A stretch of DNA of 64,000 bases, from assembly GCA_902384555.1 (NCBI GenBank), contig CABMCD010000024.1, forward strand, positions 1-64,000, given 5' to 3'. Positions 54,453 through 62,999 of this stretch are shown piece after piece (position 1 is the stretch's first letter; each line of letters opens with the position of its first letter). Source of the stretch: an uncultured archaeon. GTDB taxonomy: Archaea; Micrarchaeota; Micrarchaeia; Anstonellales; Anstonellaceae. The notes beneath the pieces are model-generated. The model was not told where the DNA came from and did no database searches. It was given only the letters and a program-made list of their open reading frames with translations. Position numbers and translations under genes: made by a program.

Positions 54453-55748
54453 CTAAGGGGTCAGCCGGTGCCGGTCTCTTGGGAACAAGCTGGCCTCGCG
54501 GATGTTGGGCAGCCGGCAAATCTGCATCGTCAGTCGCTCAATTCCAATCGACCAGCCCGCGTGCGGCGGCGCGCCGGTCCTGAACGCATTGATGTAGAAT
54601 TCGAAAGTGGCCGGGTCCAGCCCGCGCGCCTGCAACTGTTTAATCAGCAGTTCTGGCACATGGATACGCTGGGCGCCGGAGGAAATCTCCAAGCCCCGGT
54701 ACATCAAGTCGAAAGCGCGGCAGGTTTCGGGCTTGTCGGAGAAGGGCATGGAATAGAAAGCACGGATAGCAGTGGGCCAGCCCGTAATGAAGTAGGCTTC
54801 CTCGCCCAAGATGGAAAGCAGTTTTGCCTCCTTCTCGCGGTCAAAGTCCTCGCCCCATTCCATTTTCACGCCAGCGGCGTTGAGCTTTTCCACAAGCGAA
54901 GTATAAGTGTGGCGCGGCACCTTGGAGGGAACCACGAGGTCTTCCACTCCAATCAGCTTCAGCTCTTCAGCGCACTCTTTCTTGACCATGGAGAGGATTT
55001 CAAGAAATGTTTTTTCCAGCACATCCATGGCGTCATTTTCGTCGCAGAAGCCCATTTCCACGTCCATTTGAAGCACTTCGTTCAAGTGCGAGAGGGTGTT
55101 GTGCTTCTCGGCGCGGAACACCGGCGTGGTCATGAAAACCTTGTCCATGCCGCCCACCACCGACAGCTGCTTGTACAGTTGCGGAGACTGGGCCAGATTG
55201 GCCTCGCGCTCGAAGTATTGGACTTTGAACAAATCCGCGCCGCCTTCCGTGGCCGCGGCCACGAGGCAGGGCGGGTGGATTTCCTCAAACTCCTGAAAAA
55301 CAAGCGATTTGCGGAAATTGCGCGCCACATGGGACTTGATTTTGAAGATGGCCGCCACGTTGGGCTTGCGCATGTCCACCGAGCGGTTGTCGAGGCGCAC
55401 GTCCAGCTCGGCCGGCACCTGCCCGGTGATGTCGATGGGGATTTTCACAGATGGGGTGGAGAGAACGGTTACCGAGGAGGGCAGCAGCTCGACGCCGCCC
55501 GTGGCAATTTTGGAGGCCACCACTTGGCCTTCCACCTGCACCACGGTCTCGCGCGGATGCGCCATGAGCTCGAAGAGCTTATCGTCCACGCCGCCTTTTT
55601 TTGCAAACACCTGAATAATGCCGGTCTTGTCGCGCAGGAGCAAAAATCTCACTTTGCCCAAATCGCGCGAATCATGCACCCAGCCGGCCAGCTTCACGGT
55701 CTGGCCGATGAGGGATTTGGCGCTGGAGATATAGTGGGAGCGAAGCAT
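54453..55748 (-). CDS. aspS: Aspartyl-tRNA synthetase (archaeal type)
   Basis: 'VKLAGWVHDSRDLGKVRFLLLRDKTGIIQV...EIHPPCLVAAATEGGADLFKVQYFEREANLAQSPQLYKQ...GWSIGIERLTMQ'. Confidence 0.95.
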   Translation of the reverse strand: MLRSHYISSAKSLIGQTVKLAGWVHDSRDLGKVRFLLLRDKTGIIQVFAKKGGVDDKLFELMAHPRETVVQVEGQVVASKIATGGVELLPSSVTVLSTPSVKIPIDITGQVPAELDVRLDNRSVDMRKPNVAAIFKIKSHVARNFRKSLVFQEFEEIHPPCLVAAATEGGADLFKVQYFEREANLAQSPQLYKQLSVVGGMDKVFMTTPVFRAEKHNTLSHLNEVLQMDVEMGFCDENDAMDVLEKTFLEILSMVKKECAEELKLIGVEDLVVPSKVPRHTYTSLVEKLNAAGVKMEWGEDFDREKEAKLLSILGEEAYFITGWPTAIRAFYSMPFSDKPETCRAFDLMYRGLEISSGAQRIHVPELLIKQLQARGLDPATFEFYINAFRTGAPPHAGWSIGIERLTMQICRLPNIREASLFPRDRHRLTP

Positions 55749-55816
55749 CATGGAAATCACGACAAAGATGAGGATAATGGGAAGAAACGATTTATAGCCC
55801 TATTTCCGGCCCCCTC

Positions 55817-56314
55817 TCATTCGAACACGAATTCGGCCTTCTTGCCCATCCATTTGGACACCAGCGGCTCCAAGGAGCGCACGTCCAGCTTGAGACGGCT
55901 CTCGTCTTCCTTGGCAAGGCGGATGCGGGCAATCGCAGTGCCGGCATGGAAGGCCTCGTTGATGCCGATGACCTTGACGGGGGAGAGCAAATCCTCCAAT
56001 GAGCGGCGCTGGTCGCCCGATTCGGAGACAATGCGCACCCGCCGGCCCAGCGCGGCCGCCAGGGCCGACACCACCTTGCCGCCGCGGCCAATCAGCACCC
56101 CCGGCTCGCCGGGCGTGAAAATCAGCACCTGCCCGCCCGCGTCCAGCGCGTGCGAGAAGGACGCGATCGAGAGGTTGTGCTGCTCGTTGATTTTGTAGAG
56201 GATGCGCGAGATGTCGACATCGAGCTTGGACATGGCGCCCGAGCCCAGCTTGGACTGGCAGGCGGGACAGAGCTTGTCTCCAATCGCGCAGGGGCGGCAG
56301 ATGGGCGTCTGCAT
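55817..56314 (-). CDS. KH-domain protein with N-terminal CxxC...CxxC zinc motif
   Basis: 'MQTPICRPCAIGDKLCPACQSKL...GVLIGRGGKVVSALAAALGRRVRIV' (GxxGxx KH loop). Confidence 0.8.
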   Translation of the reverse strand: MQTPICRPCAIGDKLCPACQSKLGSGAMSKLDVDISRILYKINEQHNLSIASFSHALDAGGQVLIFTPGEPGVLIGRGGKVVSALAAALGRRVRIVSESGDQRRSLEDLLSPVKVIGINEAFHAGTAIARIRLAKEDESRLKLDVRSLEPLVSKWMGKKAEFVFE

Positions 56315-56318
56315 GGGC

Positions 56319-56735
56319 TTACTTCTTGAGGATGATTTCCAGCGTCGAGACTTTCGACTTGGTGCCGTCCTCGTTCTCCACCTCTTCGGTGTCGATGCGA
56401 ATGGAGTCGGCACGCAGGTCGGTGATGAACTTGTGGCGCACGATTTCGGCCACATCCACGGCCTTGGAGATGATTTGGCCGCGCGCTTTGAGTTTCACCC
56501 ACGGCGCGCCGGTCTGAAACTGCGTCACCACGGCCAGCACATAGCCCATGGTGGGCTTTTTGCCGACGAAAATGGTGTTTTCCTCGCGCAGGGCGGGCCG
56601 CGTGGCCGGCATGGGCGGCAGGTTGGTGGCGGAGAGGCGGGTGTCCGCCCGGATGGCGGGAGGGCGCGGCTCGGCGGGAACGGAGACGGCAGAGGTTGCG
56701 GGGGTTTGGGGGTTTTCGTTGTCCATGGGATGCAC
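56319..56735 (-). CDS. albA: Alba family DNA/RNA-binding protein with ~50-aa N-terminal extension
   Basis: 'NTIFVGKKPTMGYVLAVVTQFQTGAPWVKLKARGQIISKAVDVAEIVRHKF'. Confidence 0.92.
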   Translation of the reverse strand: MHPMDNENPQTPATSAVSVPAEPRPPAIRADTRLSATNLPPMPATRPALREENTIFVGKKPTMGYVLAVVTQFQTGAPWVKLKARGQIISKAVDVAEIVRHKFITDLRADSIRIDTEEVENEDGTKSKVSTLEIILKK

Positions 56736-56740
56736 CTGAT

Positions 56741-57838
56741 TTAGCGGCTTGAGGAGATGCGCGACAGGCGGTACTCCTCAATCATGCGCTGCAAACGCAA
56801 AGCATTCAACTTTTTTAAATCCCCATCCGGCGCGGACGGCGAGGGGGGAGAGGGCTGGGGCAGTGTGGAGGCTGGAGAGTGGGGCGCGGGAGGCGTTTTT
56901 TTCGCAAAAACGGGAGGCGGGTGAGGGGCCGCAAGGGCGGAAGGCTTCGGTGCTGGAACGGACGGGCGGACTTGGGTTTGGGGCCGGGCCGGAAGTGTCG
57001 AGGGAGATGGCCGGAATTGTTTTTCTTTTCCCCTGCCGCGGCGTTTGTTCAGGTAATGGATGTGGTTTTGCAGCCGCTGGATTTGGGCGGCCATTTTCAG
57101 CCGCTCATGGTTCGCCATGCGCTCGCCCGCCACCCCGTTTTGCAGCAGGCGGATGCGCTGCATGAGCGTTTCGCGCTCGGCCTCCAAAAAGGAGACGCGC
57201 TTGCGCAATTCGGAGACGGTGCGCTCAAGCGAGAGGGAAGAGGAAGAAAGAGGCTCGGGACGGGAGGAAGAGGGGCGGCGGGAAGAAGAGCCGGGGGCCG
57301 ATGCCACGGGCTGGACTTGTTTTTCTTCCATCCTTTCTTTTTCAGCCTCCGGCTGGCGCAATTTGCTTATCATCTCCAGCGCCGCCGTGTGGCGGATGCC
57401 CTGCAGGAGAAGGTGGCGCAAAATGTCGGTTTCCTCATCCGAGAAACCGGCCGGGGCGCTGCCGCGCAGCATGTTCTGGTGCGCCCGCCAGCCCTGCACG
57501 GCCGCGCTGAGCGCGTCGCGCTCGTGCACGTTTTCGACGGGAAAGGAGAACTGTTCCAGCATTTGAGCGGCCACTTGGCGCTTGTCGTCCTCCCTCCACG
57601 GCCGCTCGGGCACGAACAGGGCGGCATTGAAAGCCGAGGCCAATTTCAGCACCAGTTCGGGCGCGGGCCGGACATCGGAGGCAACAAGAGAGGGCGTGCC
57701 CCAGGATTCGAGGGCAGAGAGGGCAGCCCCAAAGCCGCCCTGCTGGATGTGGGTGATGCGCACCGGATGGCCGGAGAGGTCGAGCGCGGCGAGGCCGATG
57801 GTGTGGCCGGGGTCGACGCCGATGATGAGATAGGGCAT
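56741..57838 (-). CDS. DUF460-type RNase H-like protein with coiled coil and Pro-rich C-terminal half
   Basis: 'MPYLIIGVDPGHTIGLAALDLSGHPV...' plus heptad region 'ERTVSELRKRVSFLEAERETLMQRIRLLQ'. Confidence 0.8.
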   Translation of the reverse strand: MPYLIIGVDPGHTIGLAALDLSGHPVRITHIQQGGFGAALSALESWGTPSLVASDVRPAPELVLKLASAFNAALFVPERPWREDDKRQVAAQMLEQFSFPVENVHERDALSAAVQGWRAHQNMLRGSAPAGFSDEETDILRHLLLQGIRHTAALEMISKLRQPEAEKERMEEKQVQPVASAPGSSSRRPSSSRPEPLSSSSLSLERTVSELRKRVSFLEAERETLMQRIRLLQNGVAGERMANHERLKMAAQIQRLQNHIHYLNKRRGRGKEKQFRPSPSTLPARPQTQVRPSVPAPKPSALAAPHPPPVFAKKTPPAPHSPASTLPQPSPPSPSAPDGDLKKLNALRLQRMIEEYRLSRISSSR

Positions 57839-57966
57839 TGAAAGGCATTGGGCGGAAAGAGTTTAAGAGAAAATAGGGAGAAGGGGGAAACATGTATGAG
57901 GGCAAAATGGTTATAAATACACGAATATATACATATTAACATATAATAAGCACGCGACGTGATGGG

Positions 57967-58800
57967 ATGGTTACAGCCATAATCGGAAAGGGGCAGCCGA
58001 ACAAAGGGCAGACTCGGCTGCAAGAAAACAAGGGCCGCGCCCCCATTTTTTCCAGGCGCGAGTCAGGTGTTGCGGCGTTTGGCCAAGAGCAGACTCTTCA
58101 AAAACGCGGTTTGAGGCTGGTGAATGACCCGGTTCAACGTCCAGCAGGCTACATGGAGGGAGAAAGCCGATGGTACATCGTCTCAAGAGTGAATGCGAAA
58201 GATGAGGCGCTCAAAATGGGCCGCGGCAGGCCCGAAAAAAGGCTGATAGAGCATGCGGAAAATTTCCCGAACTGCTCGGATCCCGAATTCGGAACCGTGT
58301 TTCTCAACAAGTTCGTCAAAGAGGGCGCCAGTCTCACGGATGCTGAATTGAAGGAGTGGAGCGTGGAATACGACTGGGCGAAGATAAGGCTGGATGGCGG
58401 CCGCAGGCGGTTTTCCTACACGGGCGCATCCAAAGCGCATCGCCTCAGTGACGGCCCGTTCATCTTCCGGCTCTGCAAAAACGGAACCGAGATGGCGCGA
58501 GTGGCGTTCGACGCCATCGAGGGCGGAATCCGTATCGTTCAAATCCAGGCCAAGAAAGGCGTGAGAGAAACGCTCTTGCCCATCAAGTGGGAACGGGCGC
58601 TCATCGCCTACGCCTGCCGCTGGGCGGAGGAATGGGGCTTGGAAAAGGTGGAAATCCGCTCGGCCAAAAACAACCCGTTGACGGACCCGAAACACCTTCC
58701 CTACGAGCGGGCCAGGGTGATTTATGACGTCAGCGCCAAGCGCTCGGGCTTCAGGCTGAATGAAGAGGAGAACTGGGTAAAATACCTCGGCGCCGCTTAG
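57967..58800 (+). CDS. Hypothetical protein, possible GNAT-like C-terminal half
   Basis: Long ORF downstream of AT-rich promoter region (ttataaataca at ~57912); no family recognised. Confidence 0.6.
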   Translation: MVTAIIGKGQPNKGQTRLQENKGRAPIFSRRESGVAAFGQEQTLQKRGLRLVNDPVQRPAGYMEGESRWYIVSRVNAKDEALKMGRGRPEKRLIEHAENFPNCSDPEFGTVFLNKFVKEGASLTDAELKEWSVEYDWAKIRLDGGRRRFSYTGASKAHRLSDGPFIFRLCKNGTEMARVAFDAIEGGIRIVQIQAKKGVRETLLPIKWERALIAYACRWAEEWGLEKVEIRSAKNNPLTDPKHLPYERARVIYDVSAKRSGFRLNEEENWVKYLGAA

Positions 58801-58806
58801 CGGAAA

Positions 58807-60063
58807 CTAGACCTGCTTGATTTTGCTTATTTTCAATTTCTGCTCCAGCTCGACGAGCGTGTTCCGCTCCACGTTCTCCTTCACCATCACGTTGGCCCCA
58901 ATCCACGAATGGTCGCCAATCATCTTGCCCGGCATCACGGAAGAAAGAACGCCCATCTTCACTTCGTCGCCCAAGATGGCGCCCAGCTTCTTGCGCTGCG
59001 TGTCGATGACCACGTCCTCCACCTTGGCCTTCACATGCCCGGCGTCGAAGCGGAAGTTGGCGATTTGCGTGGCCGAGCCGAAGTTGCAGCCCGAGCCGAT
59101 GATGGAGTCGCCGATGTAGGAGAGGTGTTTGGCATTGACGTGGTCGAAGATGATGGAGTTCTTCACCGTGGTGGAGTCGCCGATTGAGCAGTCCGCGCCA
59201 ATCGAGGAGCAGCCGCGCACGTAGGCGTGGGGCCCAATCACGCTGTTCGCGCCCACGTAAAGCGGGCCCTCCACATAGGAGTCGATGATTTTGGCGCCGG
59301 GCTCGAGAATGACCTTGCCCTTGATGGTCGAATTTTCGATTTGGCCGATGCCCTTCTTCTCGCCCATCTGCTCGAGCAGGAATTTGTTGGCGTCAAACAG
59401 CTGCCAGGGCAGGCCCATGTCCAGCCAGTATTCGGACGTGAGCACGGCCTTGACCTTCTCGCTTTTCAGCACGTCGGTCATCTCATATTCGCCGCGCGGG
59501 GATTTCTTCACCGCCGCGAGGGCCTTGAAGATTTCCGGCTCCATCACATAGAGCGAGCAGTTGGCCAGCGCCGTCTTGGGCGGGTGCTTGGGCTTTTCCT
59601 CAAACCCGCACAGGTAGCCCTTCTCTATCTTGGCAATTCCGTATTGCCCCGGCTCGCTCACTTCGGTGAACAGAGCCGAGATTTTGCCCTCGTGCCCGGC
59701 CCCCAGCTCGCGCAAGGCAGCGGGAGTGGTAATCACGTCGCCGGCCACGGCATAGAAGGTGGAGTTTATTTTGCCCTCGCTTTCGGCAAAGGCGGCGGCC
59801 GTGCCGTATTTGGAGCCCTGCGTGATGAATTCCAGCGTGAGGCCGGGAAGCGGGTTTTGCGCGAAATAGGCGCGCACCGTCTCCTCCATGTATTTGACCA
59901 CCACGACCGCCTTCTTCACGCCGACGGAGCGGAGGTTGGAGAGCACGTGCCAGAGAATCGGCCGGCCGGCCAGCTGAATCATGCACTTGGGGCGCGTGTA
60001 GGTCAGCGGGCGCAGGCGCTTGCCCTCGCCGGCCGCCAGGACGACCGCTTGTGTGATGGACAT
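58807..60063 (-). CDS. Bifunctional sugar-1-phosphate nucleotidyltransferase/acetyltransferase (GlmU-like)
   Basis: 'AVVLAAGEGKRLRPLTYTRPKCMIQLAGRPILWHVL' plus left-handed beta-helix hexapeptide repeats. Confidence 0.93.
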   Translation of the reverse strand: MSITQAVVLAAGEGKRLRPLTYTRPKCMIQLAGRPILWHVLSNLRSVGVKKAVVVVKYMEETVRAYFAQNPLPGLTLEFITQGSKYGTAAAFAESEGKINSTFYAVAGDVITTPAALRELGAGHEGKISALFTEVSEPGQYGIAKIEKGYLCGFEEKPKHPPKTALANCSLYVMEPEIFKALAAVKKSPRGEYEMTDVLKSEKVKAVLTSEYWLDMGLPWQLFDANKFLLEQMGEKKGIGQIENSTIKGKVILEPGAKIIDSYVEGPLYVGANSVIGPHAYVRGCSSIGADCSIGDSTTVKNSIIFDHVNAKHLSYIGDSIIGSGCNFGSATQIANFRFDAGHVKAKVEDVVIDTQRKKLGAILGDEVKMGVLSSVMPGKMIGDHSWIGANVMVKENVERNTLVELEQKLKISKIKQV

Positions 60064-60099
60064 CATAACCAACCCAAAAAGGCCCTTTGGAGCCTTAAA

Positions 60100-60387
60100 T
60101 TACTTCTTCTTGCGCCCCCCGCTCAGGAAGGAAAGCGGACAGCCATGCGACAGAATCAGGCTGGCGTTGAAGAGCGCGATGAGGGTGGCGAGGCCGTTGA
60201 GGGCCAGGAACACCTCGTCGTTGATGGTGAGGGCGTGGTAGGCCAAGAAAAGCGAGCCGAAGAGGTAGAGGGCCACGAATTTGAGGTTGAGGTTGCGGCC
60301 CTTCTCGCGGCAGTTCTGGATGGTTTCCGGAATCCAGGCGAGGATGATGAGCACCATGCCGGCCAGTCCGACGTATTCAAAACACAT
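60100..60387 (-). CDS. SemiSWEET/PQ-loop-like small membrane protein (95 aa)
   Basis: Three TM, 'LAWIPETIQNCREKGRNLNLKFVALYLFGSLFLAYHALTINDEVFLALNGLATLIALFNASLIL'. Confidence 0.65.
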   Translation of the reverse strand: MCFEYVGLAGMVLIILAWIPETIQNCREKGRNLNLKFVALYLFGSLFLAYHALTINDEVFLALNGLATLIALFNASLILSHGCPLSFLSGGRKKK

Positions 60388-60459
60388 GCAACAACCACCT
60401 TGTCGGGGGGTGGTCGGGCAGGGTTTTTAAATTCTCATTCGTCAAGTGAAAAGACCAAG

Positions 60460-60533
60460 CCTTGGTAGCTCAGCCTGGTTAGAGCGGCTGACTGTTAATC
60501 AGCAGGCCATCGGTTCAAATCCGATCCAGGGCG
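60460..60533 (+). tRNA. tRNA-Asn(GTT)
   Basis: GCCTTGG/CCAGGGC; GCTGA-CTGTTAA-TCAGC; TCGG-TTCAAAT-CCGA; discriminator G. Confidence 0.94.
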
Positions 60534-60622
60534 AGGACTTTTTTTCTTCCGACAAAAGCGGCGAGCGGACGGCAGGGGGGCCGAAAATAGCTTGATTAAG
60601 CTTTCTGTCCAATTTGAATCCT

Positions 60623-60985
60623 ATGACCGCCCCTTCATCCGAGCTGGCCCAGATGCAGCACCACTACGAGTGGTTTTTCGAGACTTTGGCGAACCCCCTG
60701 CGCATGCGCATCCTGCTCATGCTCATGAAAAAGCCGCTCTCGGTCAACGAGATGGTGAAGGAAACCGGCGAGGAGCAGAGCAAGGTGTCGCACGCGCTTC
60801 GCATCCTCACGCTCTGCCGCCTGGTGAGAATGAGCAAGAAGGGGCGCATGCACATCTATCAGGCCGAGAACCAGCGCGTCAAGCCCCTCTTCCGCCTCGT
60901 GGACCAGTCGATTTGCTCCGCCTGCGGCGCCTGCTGCCGCCAGGACGAGCGCAAGAAGAAAATCAAAAGAGTGGTAAAGAAGTAA
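60623..60985 (+). CDS. ArsR-like winged-helix regulator with C-terminal Cys cluster
   Basis: 'FFETLANPLRMRILLMLMKKPLSVNEMVKETGEEQSKVSHALRILTLCRLVRMSKKGRMHIY...SICSACGACCRQDERKKK'. Confidence 0.88.
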   Translation: MTAPSSELAQMQHHYEWFFETLANPLRMRILLMLMKKPLSVNEMVKETGEEQSKVSHALRILTLCRLVRMSKKGRMHIYQAENQRVKPLFRLVDQSICSACGACCRQDERKKKIKRVVKK

Positions 60986-60991
60986 TCGGAC

Positions 60992-61402
60992 TTATTTTTT
61001 GCGCCGCGAATTGGCCTTGACGTGGGCCACCAGCATGCCCACGTGCGCCTGGCGCGTGATGCGCTCGACGCGCTCCTCCAGGTCATGGACATCGTCCCAC
61101 ATCAGCTCCAGCGCGGCGCGGACGTTGAAGGTCATGGCGTGCGCCGAGGAGGGGGAGATGGCCGTCTCCTCCAGGCCCAAACGCAGGGGCATCATGTGCT
61201 GGGGCGGCTGCTCCATGGAGGGCCCCTGCATGGGCTCGGAAGTGGAGATGGCCTCGGAGAGCGGGGCGGAAAGGCGCAGGGAGGCGGACCGCCGCTCCCC
61301 CTCTTCCTCCTCCAGGCGCAGGCGCACTTGCCCGTCCTTCTGGGCATTGAGCCAGGCGTCTGTTTTTTGAGCTGAATGGGGAGCCCCGATAACCGCGTTC
61401 AT
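60992..61402 (-). CDS. Hypothetical protein
   Basis: 136-aa ORF with helical basic C-terminus; convergent to ArsR-like gene. Confidence 0.5.
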   Translation of the reverse strand: MNAVIGAPHSAQKTDAWLNAQKDGQVRLRLEEEEGERRSASLRLSAPLSEAISTSEPMQGPSMEQPPQHMMPLRLGLEETAISPSSAHAMTFNVRAALELMWDDVHDLEERVERITRQAHVGMLVAHVKANSRRKK

Positions 61403-61588
61403 GGCCTATCCCTCCGATGGATATTGGATGATTCAACCGCTTGCAGGCCCCGCCAAGGGCATCAAACGGCGCTGGTCGCTGAAGGAGAGTAAAAAAGCAA
61501 TGTTTAAAAAGGGGGTTGGCGCTCGCCGAGGAAAAAAACGTGGGAAAAAGAGGGTGGATGAAAAAGCCGCAATGGGAAAACAAAAAAA

Positions 61589-62791
61589 TCAGGACAGCTT
61601 GGCCTGGCAGGAAGCCCGGTAGCTGTCGTCGATGATTTGGCCGCAGATGGAAACGTCCTTCTGCTGAATCGCCAGCGCCGTGAGGCACTTGGGCGTCCAC
61701 ACGTTGGCTTCCGACAGGGTGATGTTCAGGCAGGAAGTCGCATCGCGGATGGGGACTTGGCCGGTGAGCACGTTGTTGTAGCAGATGATGCGGTCGCTGT
61801 GCGCGAGGGTGTTGCAGGAGGACGCGTCGCCGTTCTCCAGCGCCGTGTGGATGTAGCACTTGGCGCGGTTGAGGCTGTTGATGACGGATACGCACACGCC
61901 CGGCGTGTCGGTGGCCACCGAGTAGTTGAGATAGCAGAGGTCGCGGCTGGTTTCCAAAAACGCCTGCTGGCAGCCGCCGGGGTTCTTGTTCTGGATGGCG
62001 AAGCGCGTGTAGCACTCGTCGCGGTACGGGCTGCCCTGCTGGCCGTAGGAGCACCAGCTCGAGTCGTTGAGCGCGAGGGCCGCCAGCTCGTAGCAGTAGT
62101 CGGCGCGCGAAGTGGCGTTGCCGGAGAGGCAGGCGCTGGCGTTGTTTTGCACCACCGCCACGCAGGCCTGCGAGAGCGCCCCATCCTTGATGAGCGGGCA
62201 GGCCGTGGTGGTGCGCGACTGCAGGGCAAAATCAAAGCGGCACGAATCGTCGCTGCAAAGGGCGGGGTCGTGCTTGAGGAAGGCGCGACAGCGCGCGGCC
62301 GCAGCCGGGTTGGCCTCGACCGAGCAGGGCGCCAGCGCGGACTGGCAGACGGAGCGCTTGGCGGCGTCCGACACCTTGGCGCACAGGTCGGAGGAGTTGG
62401 CCGCATAGGCCAGCTTGAGGTAGCAGGCGTCCTGGGTGGCGGGCGAGACGAACTGCTCGCAGAATGAGGCGTCGGAGGAGTCGGTCAGAAAGCCCTTGAG
62501 GCAGTCGTCGCGCTGGCCCACCTCGTAGATGCGCTCGCAGTAGCTGAGGTTGGACTGGCGGGCCGCGAGCGAGAGGAAGCAGTAGTCGTGCGCCCCCACG
62601 CTGGACACGCCGGCGCAGGGGTCGAGGGAGGCGGGAGCGGGCGCGGACGGGGGGGCGGAGGGCGCGGGCGCGGGAGAAGCGGCCGCGGAAGGCGCGGCCG
62701 GCGGATTTCCGGCCGCGGGGCCGGACTGTGCGCAGCCGGCCATAAACATCGCGCCAATCAAGAGAAGGGGGAGCAGCATCCAAATGCGCAT
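61589..62791 (-). CDS. Lipoprotein with tandem Cys-spaced helical repeats
   Basis: 'MRIWMLLPLLLIGAMFMAGCAQSG' lipobox; repeating '[DE]xCYxxxAxxxxDxxxCxxI'. Confidence 0.8.
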   Translation of the reverse strand: MRIWMLLPLLLIGAMFMAGCAQSGPAAGNPPAAPSAAASPAPAPSAPPSAPAPASLDPCAGVSSVGAHDYCFLSLAARQSNLSYCERIYEVGQRDDCLKGFLTDSSDASFCEQFVSPATQDACYLKLAYAANSSDLCAKVSDAAKRSVCQSALAPCSVEANPAAAARCRAFLKHDPALCSDDSCRFDFALQSRTTTACPLIKDGALSQACVAVVQNNASACLSGNATSRADYCYELAALALNDSSWCSYGQQGSPYRDECYTRFAIQNKNPGGCQQAFLETSRDLCYLNYSVATDTPGVCVSVINSLNRAKCYIHTALENGDASSCNTLAHSDRIICYNNVLTGQVPIRDATSCLNITLSEANVWTPKCLTALAIQQKDVSICGQIIDDSYRASCQAKLS

Positions 62792-62861
62792 AGCGATCGC
62801 CATGCATGGGGCAGGCATCGGGGATTTATAAGAGTATTCCAGCGCCGGCGCGCCGGAAAAA

Positions 62862-62947
62862 TGCAGGGGATGGGATTCGAACCCATGAAGGCGCTAGGCC
62901 ACAGGGTCCTAAGCCCTGCGCATTTGACCAGGCTTTGCTACCCCTGC
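62862..62947 (-). tRNA. tRNA-Leu(TAG)
   Basis: GCAGGGG/CCCCTGC; CAGGG-CTTAGGA-CCCTG; long variable arm; ATGGG-TTCGAAT-CCCAT. Confidence 0.94.
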
Positions 62948-62999
62948 AAAAAGAATGGGAGGGCGCAATATCTAAAAGAGGTGGGCCGGTAGCAGTCGC

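Noticed and set aside
54468-56198. 576-aa plus ORF
   Set aside because: Antisense to aspS and KH gene
61401-61622. 73-aa Lys-rich plus ORF
   Set aside because: Starts on the CATG shared with the divergent gene and overlaps the lipoprotein 3' end; no SD or family support
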